A DNA stretch of 64,000 nt from Pseudomonas sp. Root562. GTDB lineage: Bacteria; Pseudomonadota; Gammaproteobacteria; Pseudomonadales; Pseudomonadaceae. The translations under genes were made by a program, and so were the position numbers. The DNA lies in assembly GCF_001427125.1 (NCBI RefSeq), contig NZ_LMGK01000004.1, forward strand, positions 205,529-269,528, in the 5' to 3' direction. The notes under the pieces were generated by a model. That model did not search any database. It saw only the letters and a program-made list of their open reading frames with translations, and had not been told where the DNA came from. Positions 16,534 through 25,063 of the stretch are shown piece after piece (position 1 is the first letter of the stretch; every line of letters starts with the position of its first letter).

Positions 16534-17370
16534 TCAGCTCAGTTCAATACGATCGGCATGAATGACGATCTGGCCGTTCTTGTACAACGCACCAATGGCC
16601 TTCTTGAAGTTGCCTTTACTGACACCGAACATGCTGCTGATAACGGTTGGGTCGCTTTTGTCGCTGACTGGCAAAGTGCCGTTGTTCTCACGCAACTTGG
16701 CGAGGATCTTCGAGTTCAGGCTGCTCGCCGCTTCCTGGCCAACCGGTTGCAGGCTCAGACTGATCTTGCCATCGGCACGAACTTCCTTGATGAAGCCCTT
16801 CTCTTCTTTGCCGGCGCGCATGAACTTGAAGATTTCGTTCTTGTGGATCAGGCCCCAGTGCTTGTTGTTGATGATTGCCTTGAAGCCCATGTCCGTGGCT
16901 TCGGCAACCAGCAGATCAACTTCCTGGCCGGGCGTGTAGTTGGCCGGAGTTTTGTCCAGGTAGCGGTCCAGACGCGCCGTCGCGGTGATGCGGCGAGTGT
17001 GTTTGTCGAGATAGACGTGCACCACGGCGTATTCACCCGCTGACATCTGACGCTTTTCTTCCGAGTACGGCAGCAACAGATCCTTGGGCAAGCCCCAATC
17101 CAGGAACACCCCAATGCTGTTGACTTCAACAACTTTCAAACTGGCGAATTCACCGACTTGAACTTTCGGCTTTTCAGTTGTTGCGATGAGTTTGTCATCG
17201 CTGTCCAAATATACAAATACGTTTAGCCAGTCTTCATCTTCGCTTGGAACATCTTTTGGAATATAACGATTCGGCAAAAGAATTTCGCCGTCCGCACCAC
17301 CGTCCAGATATAAACCGAAGTTAGTGTGTTTAACCACTTGCAAACTGTTGTAACGCCCGACTAAAGCCAT
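16534..17370 (-). CDS. CvfB/YitL-family S1 RNA-binding protein
   Basis: 278-residue protein of the CvfB family. It contains repeated S1-type barrels: about 5-60 (LQVVKHTNFGLYLDGGADGE), about 70-130 (ASLKVVEVNSIGVFLDWGLP) and about 148-210 (VDLLVAEATDMGFKAIINNK), then a C-terminal winged-helix part (ISSMFGVSKGNFKKAIGALY) that is typical of the family. RNA binding is the known property; in Staphylococcus CvfB affects virulence gene expression. The start at 17370 is used because GAGGG lies 8 nt before it; ATG 17385 has no such site. Monocistronic, with its own terminator. Confidence 0.88.
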   Translation of the reverse strand: MALVGRYNSLQVVKHTNFGLYLDGGADGEILLPNRYIPKDVPSEDEDWLNVFVYLDSDDKLIATTEKPKVQVGEFASLKVVEVNSIGVFLDWGLPKDLLLPYSEEKRQMSAGEYAVVHVYLDKHTRRITATARLDRYLDKTPANYTPGQEVDLLVAEATDMGFKAIINNKHWGLIHKNEIFKFMRAGKEEKGFIKEVRADGKISLSLQPVGQEAASSLNSKILAKLRENNGTLPVSDKSDPTVISSMFGVSKGNFKKAIGALYKNGQIVIHADRIELS

Positions 17371-17718
17371 GTCCAATACCCTCATTACGTGGCGGCATTC
17401 TACCCGGTTTTGCGGGCCGCGTTCGGTGGGCGGTCCGGTGGTGGGAGAAAAACCTCTGAAGGCCGCAATTTTTCTGGGTTCGGCCACGACCACTGGCCGC
17501 TCGTCTGATCGATCTGTCCACTTTCATGGCGCCCCAAGCAGCGCATAAAACGCCTTTTTCGAGAGCTGTTTTTATTTAAAACAGCGACTTAGGAAAAAAC
17601 TCCAACAATTAACCGCCGTTTATTTTTCCTGTACATCGAATGCTTCAGGGGATATTTGCCAAGCAAATTGCAGGCATTTCCTGTACGATGCCTGGCCAAG
17701 TTAATTTTCTACAGGTTA
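17371..17718. other. Intergenic region, promoters only
   Basis: About 350 bases between two divergent genes. The part next to the S1-domain gene is G+C-rich and featureless. From about 17550 to 17718 the sequence is A+T-rich and should contain the promoter of the 62-residue protein gene. I see no ORF with a ribosome site and no strong repeat. Confidence 0.5.
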
Positions 17719-17907
17719 ATGGCCGCCATGCGCGTAAAAGCATCCAACAGCAAAGCAAAGCCAGCTCCAGCCGTCGAAACCAGCGAATCGATCAATAACC
17801 AGATCGCTGCATTCCTCAAATCCGGCGGTGAAATCCAGCAAATTGCCAAAGGCGTAAGCGGCCAGACGTTCGGCCCGTCCAAGCAGATCACGCTGGGCAA
17901 AAAGTAA
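17719..17907 (+). CDS. Conserved small protein, 62 residues, function unknown
   Basis: Basic, Ala/Lys-rich N-terminus (MAAMRVKASNSKAKPAPAVE) followed by a short domain IAAFLKSGGEIQQIAKGVSG. The F-L-x-x-G-G-x-I pattern also occurs in SutA, a small pseudomonad RNA-polymerase-binding regulator, but the overall length and the rest differ, so I do not equate them. ACAGG is 4 nt before ATG 17719; ATG 17728 is a possible alternative 12 nt away. No membrane segment or signal peptide. It stands alone between its neighbours. Confidence 0.65.
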   Translation: MAAMRVKASNSKAKPAPAVETSESINNQIAAFLKSGGEIQQIAKGVSGQTFGPSKQITLGKK

Positions 17908-18114
17908 AAACCACGCCTTACCTGGTCCCTGGGCGCTTTGAGCTTCGAAGCGTCTGGACTGGAACTCTGCAATAGCCTCCCCCCAACATCACCAATCTCG
18001 TAAAAATCGACGAACGGCCCTCGATGCCTGTCATTCGCCGGTATCCTTGCACGCGTCTAGATCAAGCGTTTCAGCAGGCCAAACCGCCTGCACTCGCTGT
18101 TCATGGAGTGACGC

Positions 18115-18837
18115 ATGCAAAAACTCTCCTGCCTTTGCTTACTACTCGGCGGTCTACTGGCGTGCTCCGTTGCCCAAGGTCAGGTTTTTCAGCGCGAGCT
18201 GGGCGATTTCGACCTGAAACTCGGTACCAACCCAGCTCGCAGCATGGCCCAGGGTCTGGTCAAACCTTCCGCCGTCGGTTCATTCCATGGTGGCCTGGAC
18301 CTGACCCATGACAGCGGTTTCTACTTCGGCCAATGGTCACCCAGCATGGGAATCAGTCCCGGGAAAAATCTCGAAATCGATTCCTACGCAGGCTTTAAAC
18401 AGCCCTTCGACCAAACGCTCGGTTACGAAGTGGGCATCATTCATTACAGCTATCCCGAAGTGGAAACCCTCGACAGTCAGGAACTGTTCGCAGGCTTGAC
18501 CTTGCTGGGCAGCCGTTTCGGCGTTGCGTTGAGCAACGACCCGGACAAACAGAACAGCACCCTGTTCGCCAATCTCAGCGGCAATGAGCCCTTCGGCATC
18601 GGGATCAGTATGAAATACACCACCCACCAGTTGAATACTCCGGTGGCTGTGGACGGTGGTTACGTAGGCAGTTTCACTGATTGGTCGGTGAAGTTGTCCC
18701 GCCCCTTCATGGGAATCGACCTTGACCTGATCTACAGTGATTCCAGCCTCAGCGGCAGCACTTGTTCAGCCTATTCCGGGCACAACAACCAGTGTGACGG
18801 ACTTGTCACACTCAAGGCCGAACGCAGCTTCTATTGA
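18115..18837 (+). CDS. TorF-family putative porin
   Basis: 240-residue outer membrane beta-barrel protein with a signal peptide of about 22 residues (LLLGGLLACSVAQG). It shows the family's features: VGSFHGGLDLTHDSGFYFGQ, EIDSYAGFKQPFDQTLGYEV and an aromatic C-terminus ending in Phe-Tyr, suited to Bam-mediated insertion. Proteins of this family (TIGR02001) are assumed to be channels, mostly from structure prediction. GGAGTGACGC precedes the ATG. Two Cys near the C-terminus (residues 219 and 228) could form a loop disulfide. Confidence 0.82.
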   Translation: MQKLSCLCLLLGGLLACSVAQGQVFQRELGDFDLKLGTNPARSMAQGLVKPSAVGSFHGGLDLTHDSGFYFGQWSPSMGISPGKNLEIDSYAGFKQPFDQTLGYEVGIIHYSYPEVETLDSQELFAGLTLLGSRFGVALSNDPDKQNSTLFANLSGNEPFGIGISMKYTTHQLNTPVAVDGGYVGSFTDWSVKLSRPFMGIDLDLIYSDSSLSGSTCSAYSGHNNQCDGLVTLKAERSFY

Positions 18838-18914
18838 TCGGCTGAACTGCCGGCCTCCTCTTGCGTTCACATGAGAATCAGATTCCGAAGCCAGGCCTTC
18901 GCAAGGATTCGCCC

Positions 18915-19784
18915 ATGTCTCGCTGGTTAAAATACATCGCCTGTGCACTCATCTGCAGCCTGACCCTGGGCGCGTGCAGTCGCATGGGCCTGGCCTATCG
19001 CAACCTCGATGTGATCATTCCCTGGACGCTCAGCGATTACCTGGACATGAACGGCGAGCAGAAAGGCTGGTTTAACGAGCGCCTCAAGGAACATTTGAGT
19101 TGGCACTGCTCCACGCAAATGCCCGGCTACCTTGACTGGCTGGACCGCTTGCAAAACATGGTCGCCAGCAATCAGGTCACCGATGCCGCACTGCAGGACC
19201 GCGCCACCGAAGCCAAGCAGGCGATCGCCGAAACCGCGCGGGAAATCACTCCGTCAGCGGTCCAGTTGCTGCGGGGGCTGGATGACAAACAGGTGGCAGA
19301 GATGAACGAGGCGTTCGCCAAAGACCAGCGCAAACGTCAGGAGAAATACCTAAACCCCTCCCTTGATCAGCAGATCAAGGATCGCGGCGAACGCATGGAA
19401 AAGCGCCTGAATGACTGGCTCGGACCACTCAGTCAGGCCCAGCGGCAACGAGTAGCGGCGTGGTCGAATGCCTTGGGCGACCAGAATACGGAGTGGATTG
19501 CCAACCGTGCTCACTGGCAAAAGCAATTCAGCGCAGCGGTAGCCCAACGTCAGAGCCCAGAATTCCCACAGCGAATCGAGACGCTTCTGGTCGACCGAGA
19601 ACGCCTGTGGACACCGGCTTATCGGCAGGCCTTTGCCAAAACCGAAGCGCAAGCGCGTTCGCTGTTTGTCGACCTGATGGCAGAAAGCACGCCGGAACAA
19701 CGTCAACGGCTGCTGACAAAGATTGAAGGCGTGAAGAAAGACTTCAGTGATCTGAAGTGCCTGAAAGCTGCAAAACAAAACTGA
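18915..19784 (+). CDS. DUF6279-type lipoprotein
   Basis: 289-residue lipoprotein: the lipobox LTLGAC puts the lipidated Cys at 21. The mature part starts with an aromatic-rich stretch (YRNLDVIIPWTLSDYLDMNG) and is otherwise long charged helices (DQRKRQEKYLNPSLDQQIKD), so it is likely an all-helical periplasmic domain. AAGGA lies 9 nt before the ATG used here; the longer ORF start at 18861 would hide the signal peptide. Function unknown. The following REP doublet probably marks the 3' end. Confidence 0.75.
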   Translation: MSRWLKYIACALICSLTLGACSRMGLAYRNLDVIIPWTLSDYLDMNGEQKGWFNERLKEHLSWHCSTQMPGYLDWLDRLQNMVASNQVTDAALQDRATEAKQAIAETAREITPSAVQLLRGLDDKQVAEMNEAFAKDQRKRQEKYLNPSLDQQIKDRGERMEKRLNDWLGPLSQAQRQRVAAWSNALGDQNTEWIANRAHWQKQFSAAVAQRQSPEFPQRIETLLVDRERLWTPAYRQAFAKTEAQARSLFVDLMAESTPEQRQRLLTKIEGVKKDFSDLKCLKAAKQN

Positions 19785-19799
19785 CAAAGCACTTATTTA

Positions 19800-19890
19800 C
19801 TGTAGGAGCGAGCCTGCTCGCGATAGCGGTGGGTCGGTCGACGCGAATATCGACTTCTCCACCGCTATCGCGAGCAAGCGTACTCCAACA
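19800..19890. repeat. REP doublet, GGAGCGAGCCTGCTCGCGATAG family
   Basis: Left arm CTGTAGGAGCGAGCCTGCTC and right arm GAGCAAGCGTACTCCA, with a further pairing CGATAGCGGTGG / CCACCGCTATCG in between, which gives a long imperfect cruciform. It lies between the convergent lipoprotein and 129-residue genes. Confidence 0.85.
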
Positions 19891-19905
19891 CGCTATCGCA
19901 GAAGA

Positions 19906-20295
19906 TCAGGCAATCTGCGCCTTGGACGCCACCTCATCGAACGTCAGCTCATCCAGCGCATCTTCCTGTTCATCGAGCACTTGCCGAGGATGCTCATTGC
20001 CCGGAATGCTGCTGTCGATCAGGCTCAATAAACTCGAGCCCCGGGGCGTCAGAATGTAGTTGGCACCGGTGCCGCCCTGTTCCTCAGGCCGAGGTTCGAT
20101 GTAGCCCCGCTCCAGCAGGAGCTTTTCATATTCGCCCGCCACCGCTTTCAGATGGTCAAGGTTCTCTGTCTGTTCACCCTCCGACGCCTTTTCTGCTGCG
20201 TATTGCTCGGCATAGGGCCGTGGGGTAAAGCTGGCTTCGCCGCGCTGCACCTCGTGCAGCAAGCGCTCGATCAAATCCCAGTTATAAGTCGTCAT
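19906..20295 (-). CDS. Winged-helix-like conserved protein, function unknown
   Basis: 129-residue acidic protein. The start at 20295 has GGAGG 7 nt before it. It opens with YNWDLIERLLHEVQRGE, continues with a helix around HLKAVAGEYEKLLLERGYIE and a wing-like NYILTPRGSSLLSLIDSS. The layout resembles the small winged-helix DUF2513 family, but I am not certain of that assignment. No membrane segments. It diverges from the DUF899 gene. Confidence 0.7.
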   Translation of the reverse strand: MTTYNWDLIERLLHEVQRGEASFTPRPYAEQYAAEKASEGEQTENLDHLKAVAGEYEKLLLERGYIEPRPEEQGGTGANYILTPRGSSLLSLIDSSIPGNEHPRQVLDEQEDALDELTFDEVASKAQIA

Positions 20296-20467
20296 CCTGC
20301 AACCTCCGGTGCCCGTGAGTGGGGGCTTCATAGTGTGTGACCGGCAGGCCGGGCGGCCGTTCACCCTGGATTTTTCAGCCCGACCGACCGGCGGCATGTC
20401 GAATTCCAGGCATGCCAAACGACTAGGCTGTGTAAGTCACTCCCAGCCCCACGCAGGAGAAAAAACA

Positions 20468-21199
20468 ATGAACGTTCAGAACCATCCCGTCGTGTCGCGG
20501 GAAGAATGGCTCGCCGCCCGCAAGCAACACCTGGCCCACGAAAAAGCCTTCACCAAGGAACGGGATAAACTCAGCGCCGAACGCCGCGCCTTGCCTTGGG
20601 TGAAAATCGACAAGGACTACCACTTTCAAGGTCCGAACGGCGAATTGAAGCTCGCCGACCTGTTTGGCGGCCGCAGTCAGTTGATCATTTACCATTTCAT
20701 GTTCGCCGAGGGCTGGGACGAAGGTTGCCCCGGTTGTTCGTTTCTTTCCGACCACATCGATGGCGCCAATCAGCACCTGGCCCACCATGACGTTGCAGTG
20801 GTGGCGGTTTCCCACGCACCTTTCGCCGAATTCCAGGCATTCAAGCGACGCATGGGGTGGAAGTTTGACTGGGTCTCGTCAGAGGGCTGCGACTTCAACT
20901 ACGACTTTGGCGTCTCGGCCAGAGCTGAAGATGTCGCCGCCGGCAAGGCCACCTACAACTACGAAAAAACTGACGGCTCCGAGGAAGAACTTCCGGGCCT
21001 CAGCGTGTTTTATCGCAACGAGGATGGCGAAATTTTTCACACCTACTCAACCTATGCCCGAGGCCTGGACATGCTGGTGGGTGCCTACAACTACCTGGAT
21101 TTGACGCCCAAGGGGCGAAATGAAGAGGAGATCATGGAGTGGGTGAAGCATCACGATAAATATGACGATAATGCGCCGGCAACTTGCTGCCATGGGTGA
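20468..21199 (+). CDS. DUF899 thioredoxin-like protein
   Basis: 243-residue cytoplasmic protein of the DUF899 family, which adopts a thioredoxin fold. Family marks: VSREEWLAARKQHLAHEKAF at the N-terminus, IIYHFMFAEGWDEGCPGCSF near 78 with the C-P-G-C pair, VAVSHAPFAEFQAFKRRMGW, and the aromatic C-terminal part HTYSTYARGLDMLVGAYNYL. The two Cys are placed like a redox-active pair, but no substrate is known. GCAGGAGAAAAAAC precedes the ATG; the longer ORF start at 20309 has no support. It ends with a Cys pair (ATCCHG). Confidence 0.88.
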   Translation: MNVQNHPVVSREEWLAARKQHLAHEKAFTKERDKLSAERRALPWVKIDKDYHFQGPNGELKLADLFGGRSQLIIYHFMFAEGWDEGCPGCSFLSDHIDGANQHLAHHDVAVVAVSHAPFAEFQAFKRRMGWKFDWVSSEGCDFNYDFGVSARAEDVAAGKATYNYEKTDGSEEELPGLSVFYRNEDGEIFHTYSTYARGLDMLVGAYNYLDLTPKGRNEEEIMEWVKHHDKYDDNAPATCCHG

Positions 21200-21268
21200 A
21201 TCTGAACTTTTTCCATGCTTGAGGCCTCAACCGGTTAACCCGCCTTAACCGGAACTGAGGCCTGACAC

Positions 21269-21544
21269 ATGAAAAACCTGCTCAAGCTCACCCTCGCCGC
21301 CACCCTCGCTTGCGCACTGCCTGCCTGGGCCTGTACGCCCGAAGAGGCCACAGCCAAACGCGAACAACTGGCCAAGGAAGTCACCAGGCTCACCGAACAG
21401 AACCCGGCCAAGGCCAAGGAAATCAACGATGAGCTGCAAAAAATGGACCTGGGAACGGCTGCGAAAGACCTGCCGGACAAGTGCCAGTTGATCGATCAGC
21501 GTTTGAAAGAGCTGGGAACGGCAGAGAAGAAGGCCGACAGCTGA
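21269..21544 (+). CDS. Small secreted helical protein
   Basis: 91-residue protein with a clear signal peptide (MKNLLKLTLAATLACALPAWA, cleavage after 21) and a mature part made of charged helices (AKREQLAKEVTRLTEQNPAK) with two Cys (mature residue 1, and 67 in DKCQLID) that could pair. Function unknown. TGAGGCCTGACAC precedes the ATG. It follows the DUF899 gene by 69 bases and may be co-transcribed. Confidence 0.7.
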   Translation: MKNLLKLTLAATLACALPAWACTPEEATAKREQLAKEVTRLTEQNPAKAKEINDELQKMDLGTAAKDLPDKCQLIDQRLKELGTAEKKADS

Positions 21545-21608
21545 AAACAGACATAAAAAAACCCGGGCTTTGCCCTTGATGCTGTTCACGTAAGAGAACG
21601 TCAGCAAC

Positions 21609-21640
21609 CTGTGGCGAGGGAGCTAACTCCCTCGCCACAA
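21609..21640. repeat. Solo REP hairpin, GTGGCGAGGGAG family
   Basis: TGTGGCGAGGGAG and CTCCCTCGCCACA pair directly around CTAA; the inner half of the usual doublet is missing. It lies between the convergent secreted-protein and helicase genes. The doublets elsewhere share its outer arms, so this looks like a collapsed doublet. Confidence 0.85.
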
Positions 21641-21709
21641 GTACAATGTTCGTCCTTAGGTGAAGAGAATCAGGACTTTGTCCGGGTATTTCCAGAACGC
21701 TACGGCGCT

Positions 21710-23050
21710 TTATTCAGCCGCCGGTGCTTCCGGCTTGCGACGTTTCAGCGGGGCCATACCGTCCTTGCTCACCAGCGAATCGCTTTTCGGGCGATTGACG
21801 CTCTTGCGTTTGGTCGGGGTCTTGGCGGCGGTTTTCTTCTTGTCGCCCTTGGCGTCGGTCTTTTTCTTCTTCACGCCGACGGCCTTGCCCGAAGCCTTGA
21901 CCTTTTTCGGTCCGCCGTAGGTGCCTTTGACTTCCTTGATGGTGCGGCGCTCGAAGCTCTGCTTGAGGTAGCGCTCGATGCTCGACATCAGGTTCCAGTC
22001 GCCGTGGCAGATCAGCGAGATGGCCAGGCCATCGTTGCCAGCGCGGCCGGTACGACCGATGCGGTGTACATATTCGTCGCCGCTGCGCGGCATATCGAAG
22101 TTGATCACCAGATCCAGGCCGTCCACGTCGAGACCGCGAGCGGCGACGTCGGTCGCCACGAGGATTTTCACCCCACCCTGCTTCAGCCGGTCGATCGCCA
22201 GTTTGCGATCTTTCTGGTCTTTCTCGCCGTGCAGCACGAACGCTTTGTATTCCTGAGCCACCAGACGACCATAGATACGGTCGGCCATCGCCCGGGTATT
22301 GGTGAACACGATGGCCTTCTGGTAGGTCTCGTTGGCGAGCAACCAGTTGACGATCTGTTCTTTGTGCTGGTTGTGGTCAGCGGTGATGATTTGCTGACGG
22401 GTGGTTTCGTTCAGCTGGCTGACCGCGTTGAGCTGCAGGTGCTCAGGATTGTTCAGGACCTTGGCGATCATCTCGCGCAGACCGGAGCCACCCGTGGTAG
22501 CGGAGAACAGCATGGTCTGCTGACGGTTGGTGCACTCATCGACCAGACGCTGCACGTCATCGGCGAAGCCCATATCGAGCATGCGATCGGCTTCGTCGAG
22601 CACCAGCACTTCAACTTCTTTCAAGTCGAGGTTACCGGCGTTCAATTGCTCGATCATCCGCCCGGGCGTACCGATCAGTATGTCCGGCACCTTGCGCAAC
22701 ATGGCGGCCTGGACCTTGAAGTCTTCACCGCCGGTGATCAGGCCGGATTTGATGAAAGTGAACTGCGAGAAGCGTTCAACTTCTTTCAGGGTCTGCTGGG
22801 CCAGTTCACGGGTTGGCAGCAGGATCAGGGTCTTGATGCTGACGCGGATCTTGGCCGGCCCGATCAGGCGGTTGAGGATCGGCAAAACGAACGCAGCGGT
22901 CTTGCCGCTACCGGTTTGCGCTGTCACCCGCAGGTCACGCCCTTGGAGCGCCAGCGGAATGGCCGCTGCTTGCACAGGCGTTGGCTCGACAAATTTCAGC
23001 TCGGCCACGGCTTTGAGCAGGCGTTCGTGCAGGGCGAATTGGGAAAACAC
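21710..23050 (-). CDS. DEAD-box ATP-dependent RNA helicase
   Basis: 446-residue helicase. N-terminal RecA-like core: Q motif region (FVEPTPVQAAAIPLALQG), Walker A AQTGSGKT, PTRELA, GTPGR, VLDEADRM and SAT. C-terminal core: IVFTNTRAMAD, ATDVAARGLDVDGL and HRIGRTGRAG. After about residue 375 comes a Lys-rich tail (KKVKASGKAVGVKKKKTDAK) that should bind RNA or the ribosome without sequence preference. The start is GTG at 23050 with GAGGT 8 nt before it; the upstream extension in frame has no ribosome site. It diverges from the channel gene. Which helicase subgroup (SrmB-, RhlE- or DbpA-like) is not settled. Confidence 0.9.
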   Translation of the reverse strand: MFSQFALHERLLKAVAELKFVEPTPVQAAAIPLALQGRDLRVTAQTGSGKTAAFVLPILNRLIGPAKIRVSIKTLILLPTRELAQQTLKEVERFSQFTFIKSGLITGGEDFKVQAAMLRKVPDILIGTPGRMIEQLNAGNLDLKEVEVLVLDEADRMLDMGFADDVQRLVDECTNRQQTMLFSATTGGSGLREMIAKVLNNPEHLQLNAVSQLNETTRQQIITADHNQHKEQIVNWLLANETYQKAIVFTNTRAMADRIYGRLVAQEYKAFVLHGEKDQKDRKLAIDRLKQGGVKILVATDVAARGLDVDGLDLVINFDMPRSGDEYVHRIGRTGRAGNDGLAISLICHGDWNLMSSIERYLKQSFERRTIKEVKGTYGGPKKVKASGKAVGVKKKKTDAKGDKKKTAAKTPTKRKSVNRPKSDSLVSKDGMAPLKRRKPEAPAAE

Positions 23051-23242
23051 GGGTGCTACCTCGAAGAAATACAAAAAATCAGCTGCATAGGGTAACGGTT
23101 TCGAGCGCCGAGGCCGAGTTTCTTTATGCAAACGACAGTAAACAGTGGCTTTTTTGTTGCCTGATTTGTCTCCGAAGGTAATACAAAGCGTCTTAAATGC
23201 TCTAATCGCCCGTCGCGTCTCACAGAAGAATCGTTTTTACCC

Positions 23243-24541
23243 ATGGATATCAAACAGCTCTGGCTCAACGCCCAAGACCTTTGGGGTGCACTCGATCAAC
23301 ATCCCGTCGTGCATGCCGGCCTGGCACTGGCAATGCTGCTGGTCATAGCGCTGCTGCTCGGACGAGTGGCGCGCTACCTGATCCTGCATGCCAGCCGAAT
23401 GCTTGGCCGCCAGCCTGCGTTGCACTGGATCAACGACTTTCGTCACAACAAGGTGTTTCAACGCCTGGCGCAGATGACGCCGTCGTTGGTAGTCCAGTTC
23501 GGCCTGCACCTGGTGCCGGAACTGAGTAAAACCGCGATGATTTTCCTCGGCAATGTGGCGCTGGCATTCACCGTGCTGTTCCTGATCCTGGCGATCAGCG
23601 CGCTGCTCAATGCCTTGCTGGACATCTACGCCCGCACCGAACACGCCCGCACCCGCTCGATCAAGGGTTATGTGCAACTGACGAAAATGGTCTTGTACGT
23701 ATTTGGCGCGATCATCATCGTCGCTACGCTGATCGATCGCTCACCGCTGTTGCTGCTGTCAGGCTTGGGTGCCATGTCGGCGGTGATCCTGTTGGTCTAC
23801 AAGGACACGCTGCTGTCATTCGTCGCCAGTGTGCAGCTCACCAGCAATGACATGCTGCGGGTGGGTGACTGGATCGAGATGCCACAGGTCGGCGCCGATG
23901 GCGATGTGGTGGACATTACGCTGCATACGGTCAAGGTGCAGAACTTCGACAAGACCATCGTCTCGATCCCGACCTGGCGCCTGATGTCCGAATCGTTCAA
24001 GAACTGGCGCGGCATGCAGGCTTCTGGCGGCCGCCGGATCAAGCGCAGTCTGTTCATCGACGCCAGCGGTGTGCGTTTTTTGCGTGATGAAGAAGAGCAG
24101 AAACTGGCGCAGGTGCATCTGCTGACCGACTACATGTCCCGCAAGCAGGCCGAACTCAAAGCGTGGAATGAAGCCCAAGGCAACCTCGCCGCCATGTCGG
24201 CCAACCGCCGACGCATGACCAACATCGGCACGTTCCGCGCCTATGCACTGGCCTATCTGAAAAGCCACGCGCAGATCCAGCCGAACATGACCTGCATGGT
24301 CCGGCAGATGCAGACCACGGCACAGGGCATTCCGCTGGAAATCTATTGCTTTACCCGAACCACGGCGTGGGCCGATTACGAGCGGATCCAGGGGGATATC
24401 TTCGACTACTTGCTGGCGGTGCTGCCGGAGTTTGGCTTGAGCCTTTATCAGCAGCCCAGTGGCGGCGACTTGCGGGCCGGGTTGTTGCCGGCCCTGCTGG
24501 GTTCAAGCCACATTCCCGAGCCGGAAAAAAACCGTATGTAA
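23243..24541 (+). CDS. YbdG-type mechanosensitive channel (MscS superfamily)
   Basis: 432-residue inner-membrane protein with five N-terminal membrane segments (about 22-42, 92-115, 145-165 and others) leading to the MscS pore helix and beta domain (GAMSAVILLVYKDTLLSFVA, then LTSNDMLRVGDWIEMPQVGA). The C-terminal part has NWRGMQASGGRRIKRSLFID, the hallmark of the YbdG / miniconductance branch. It should relieve turgor during osmotic downshock or act as an osmotic sensor. GTTTTTACCC precedes the ATG and there is no strong Shine-Dalgarno; TCTCACAGAAG is the best match. Confidence 0.9.
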   Translation: MDIKQLWLNAQDLWGALDQHPVVHAGLALAMLLVIALLLGRVARYLILHASRMLGRQPALHWINDFRHNKVFQRLAQMTPSLVVQFGLHLVPELSKTAMIFLGNVALAFTVLFLILAISALLNALLDIYARTEHARTRSIKGYVQLTKMVLYVFGAIIIVATLIDRSPLLLLSGLGAMSAVILLVYKDTLLSFVASVQLTSNDMLRVGDWIEMPQVGADGDVVDITLHTVKVQNFDKTIVSIPTWRLMSESFKNWRGMQASGGRRIKRSLFIDASGVRFLRDEEEQKLAQVHLLTDYMSRKQAELKAWNEAQGNLAAMSANRRRMTNIGTFRAYALAYLKSHAQIQPNMTCMVRQMQTTAQGIPLEIYCFTRTTAWADYERIQGDIFDYLLAVLPEFGLSLYQQPSGGDLRAGLLPALLGSSHIPEPEKNRM

Positions 24542-24562
24542 GGGGTTCAACAGGTCAAGTGG

Positions 24563-25063
24563 CTAGGTTTTGAAGAGTCGCCGCACATCCACGGGGTCGG
24601 CATTTCCGCTCGGGTCAATAGCGAGGAAATACTTCAGCTGCCACTGCTGCGTCTTGATAGCTTGCCGGGCGACGGGCCGGGACCACGGCGGATACACGCG
24701 AATCGCTCGCTTACCGCCTTCGCCGGCAATCGACATGACACCTTTGGCAGCCAATATCTCCCGGTCAAACACAAACTGGCCGTCATGGGTTTCATCGCCA
24801 ACGCTCACCACCACAAAGGCGATACCATCGTCGCGATCGAGTGGTGCAATCTCGCTGGTCGGCGTTGGCCGTTTCCACAACGTGACGAACTGGCCAATCT
24901 TGGTCGGCGTGGTTTTCGCCACCCGGAAGACGATCGCCTGGCCATCGAGGCCGAAACGGAAGGCGCCATACTCGGCACTTTCCTCCTCGCGCCGCGCTTC
25001 ATCCGTCAACGCCAAACCTGCGCGCTTGTAGATCTGCTCAATGGCGGCGATCAAGCCCTTCAT
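24563..25063 (-). CDS. MepB-family protein
   Basis: 166-residue protein matching the MepB family, named after the gene next to the MepA efflux pump of Staphylococcus aureus. Features: ESAEYGAFRFGLDGQAIVFR, TPTKIGQFVTLWKRP, FVFDREILAAKGVMS, and a C-terminal GKRAIRVYPPWSRPV. The biochemical role is unknown. Its ATG overlaps the stop of the upstream EamA-type gene by four bases (ATGA), so the two are translationally coupled. Confidence 0.8.
   Translation of the reverse strand: MKGLIAAIEQIYKRAGLALTDEARREEESAEYGAFRFGLDGQAIVFRVAKTTPTKIGQFVTLWKRPTPTSEIAPLDRDDGIAFVVVSVGDETHDGQFVFDREILAAKGVMSIAGEGGKRAIRVYPPWSRPVARQAIKTQQWQLKYFLAIDPSGNADPVDVRRLFKT

Noticed and set aside
21555..21575. Minus-strand hairpin with T-run (GGGC/GCCC then seven T) past the solo REP
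   Set aside because: The stem is only 4 bp and is separated from the helicase stop by 135 bases and a stronger hairpin, so I did not list it as a terminator.
21611..23095. 494-codon open frame opposite the DEAD-box helicase
   Set aside because: Helicase motifs on the minus strand are complete. The plus-strand frame begins inside a REP hairpin and has no domain.
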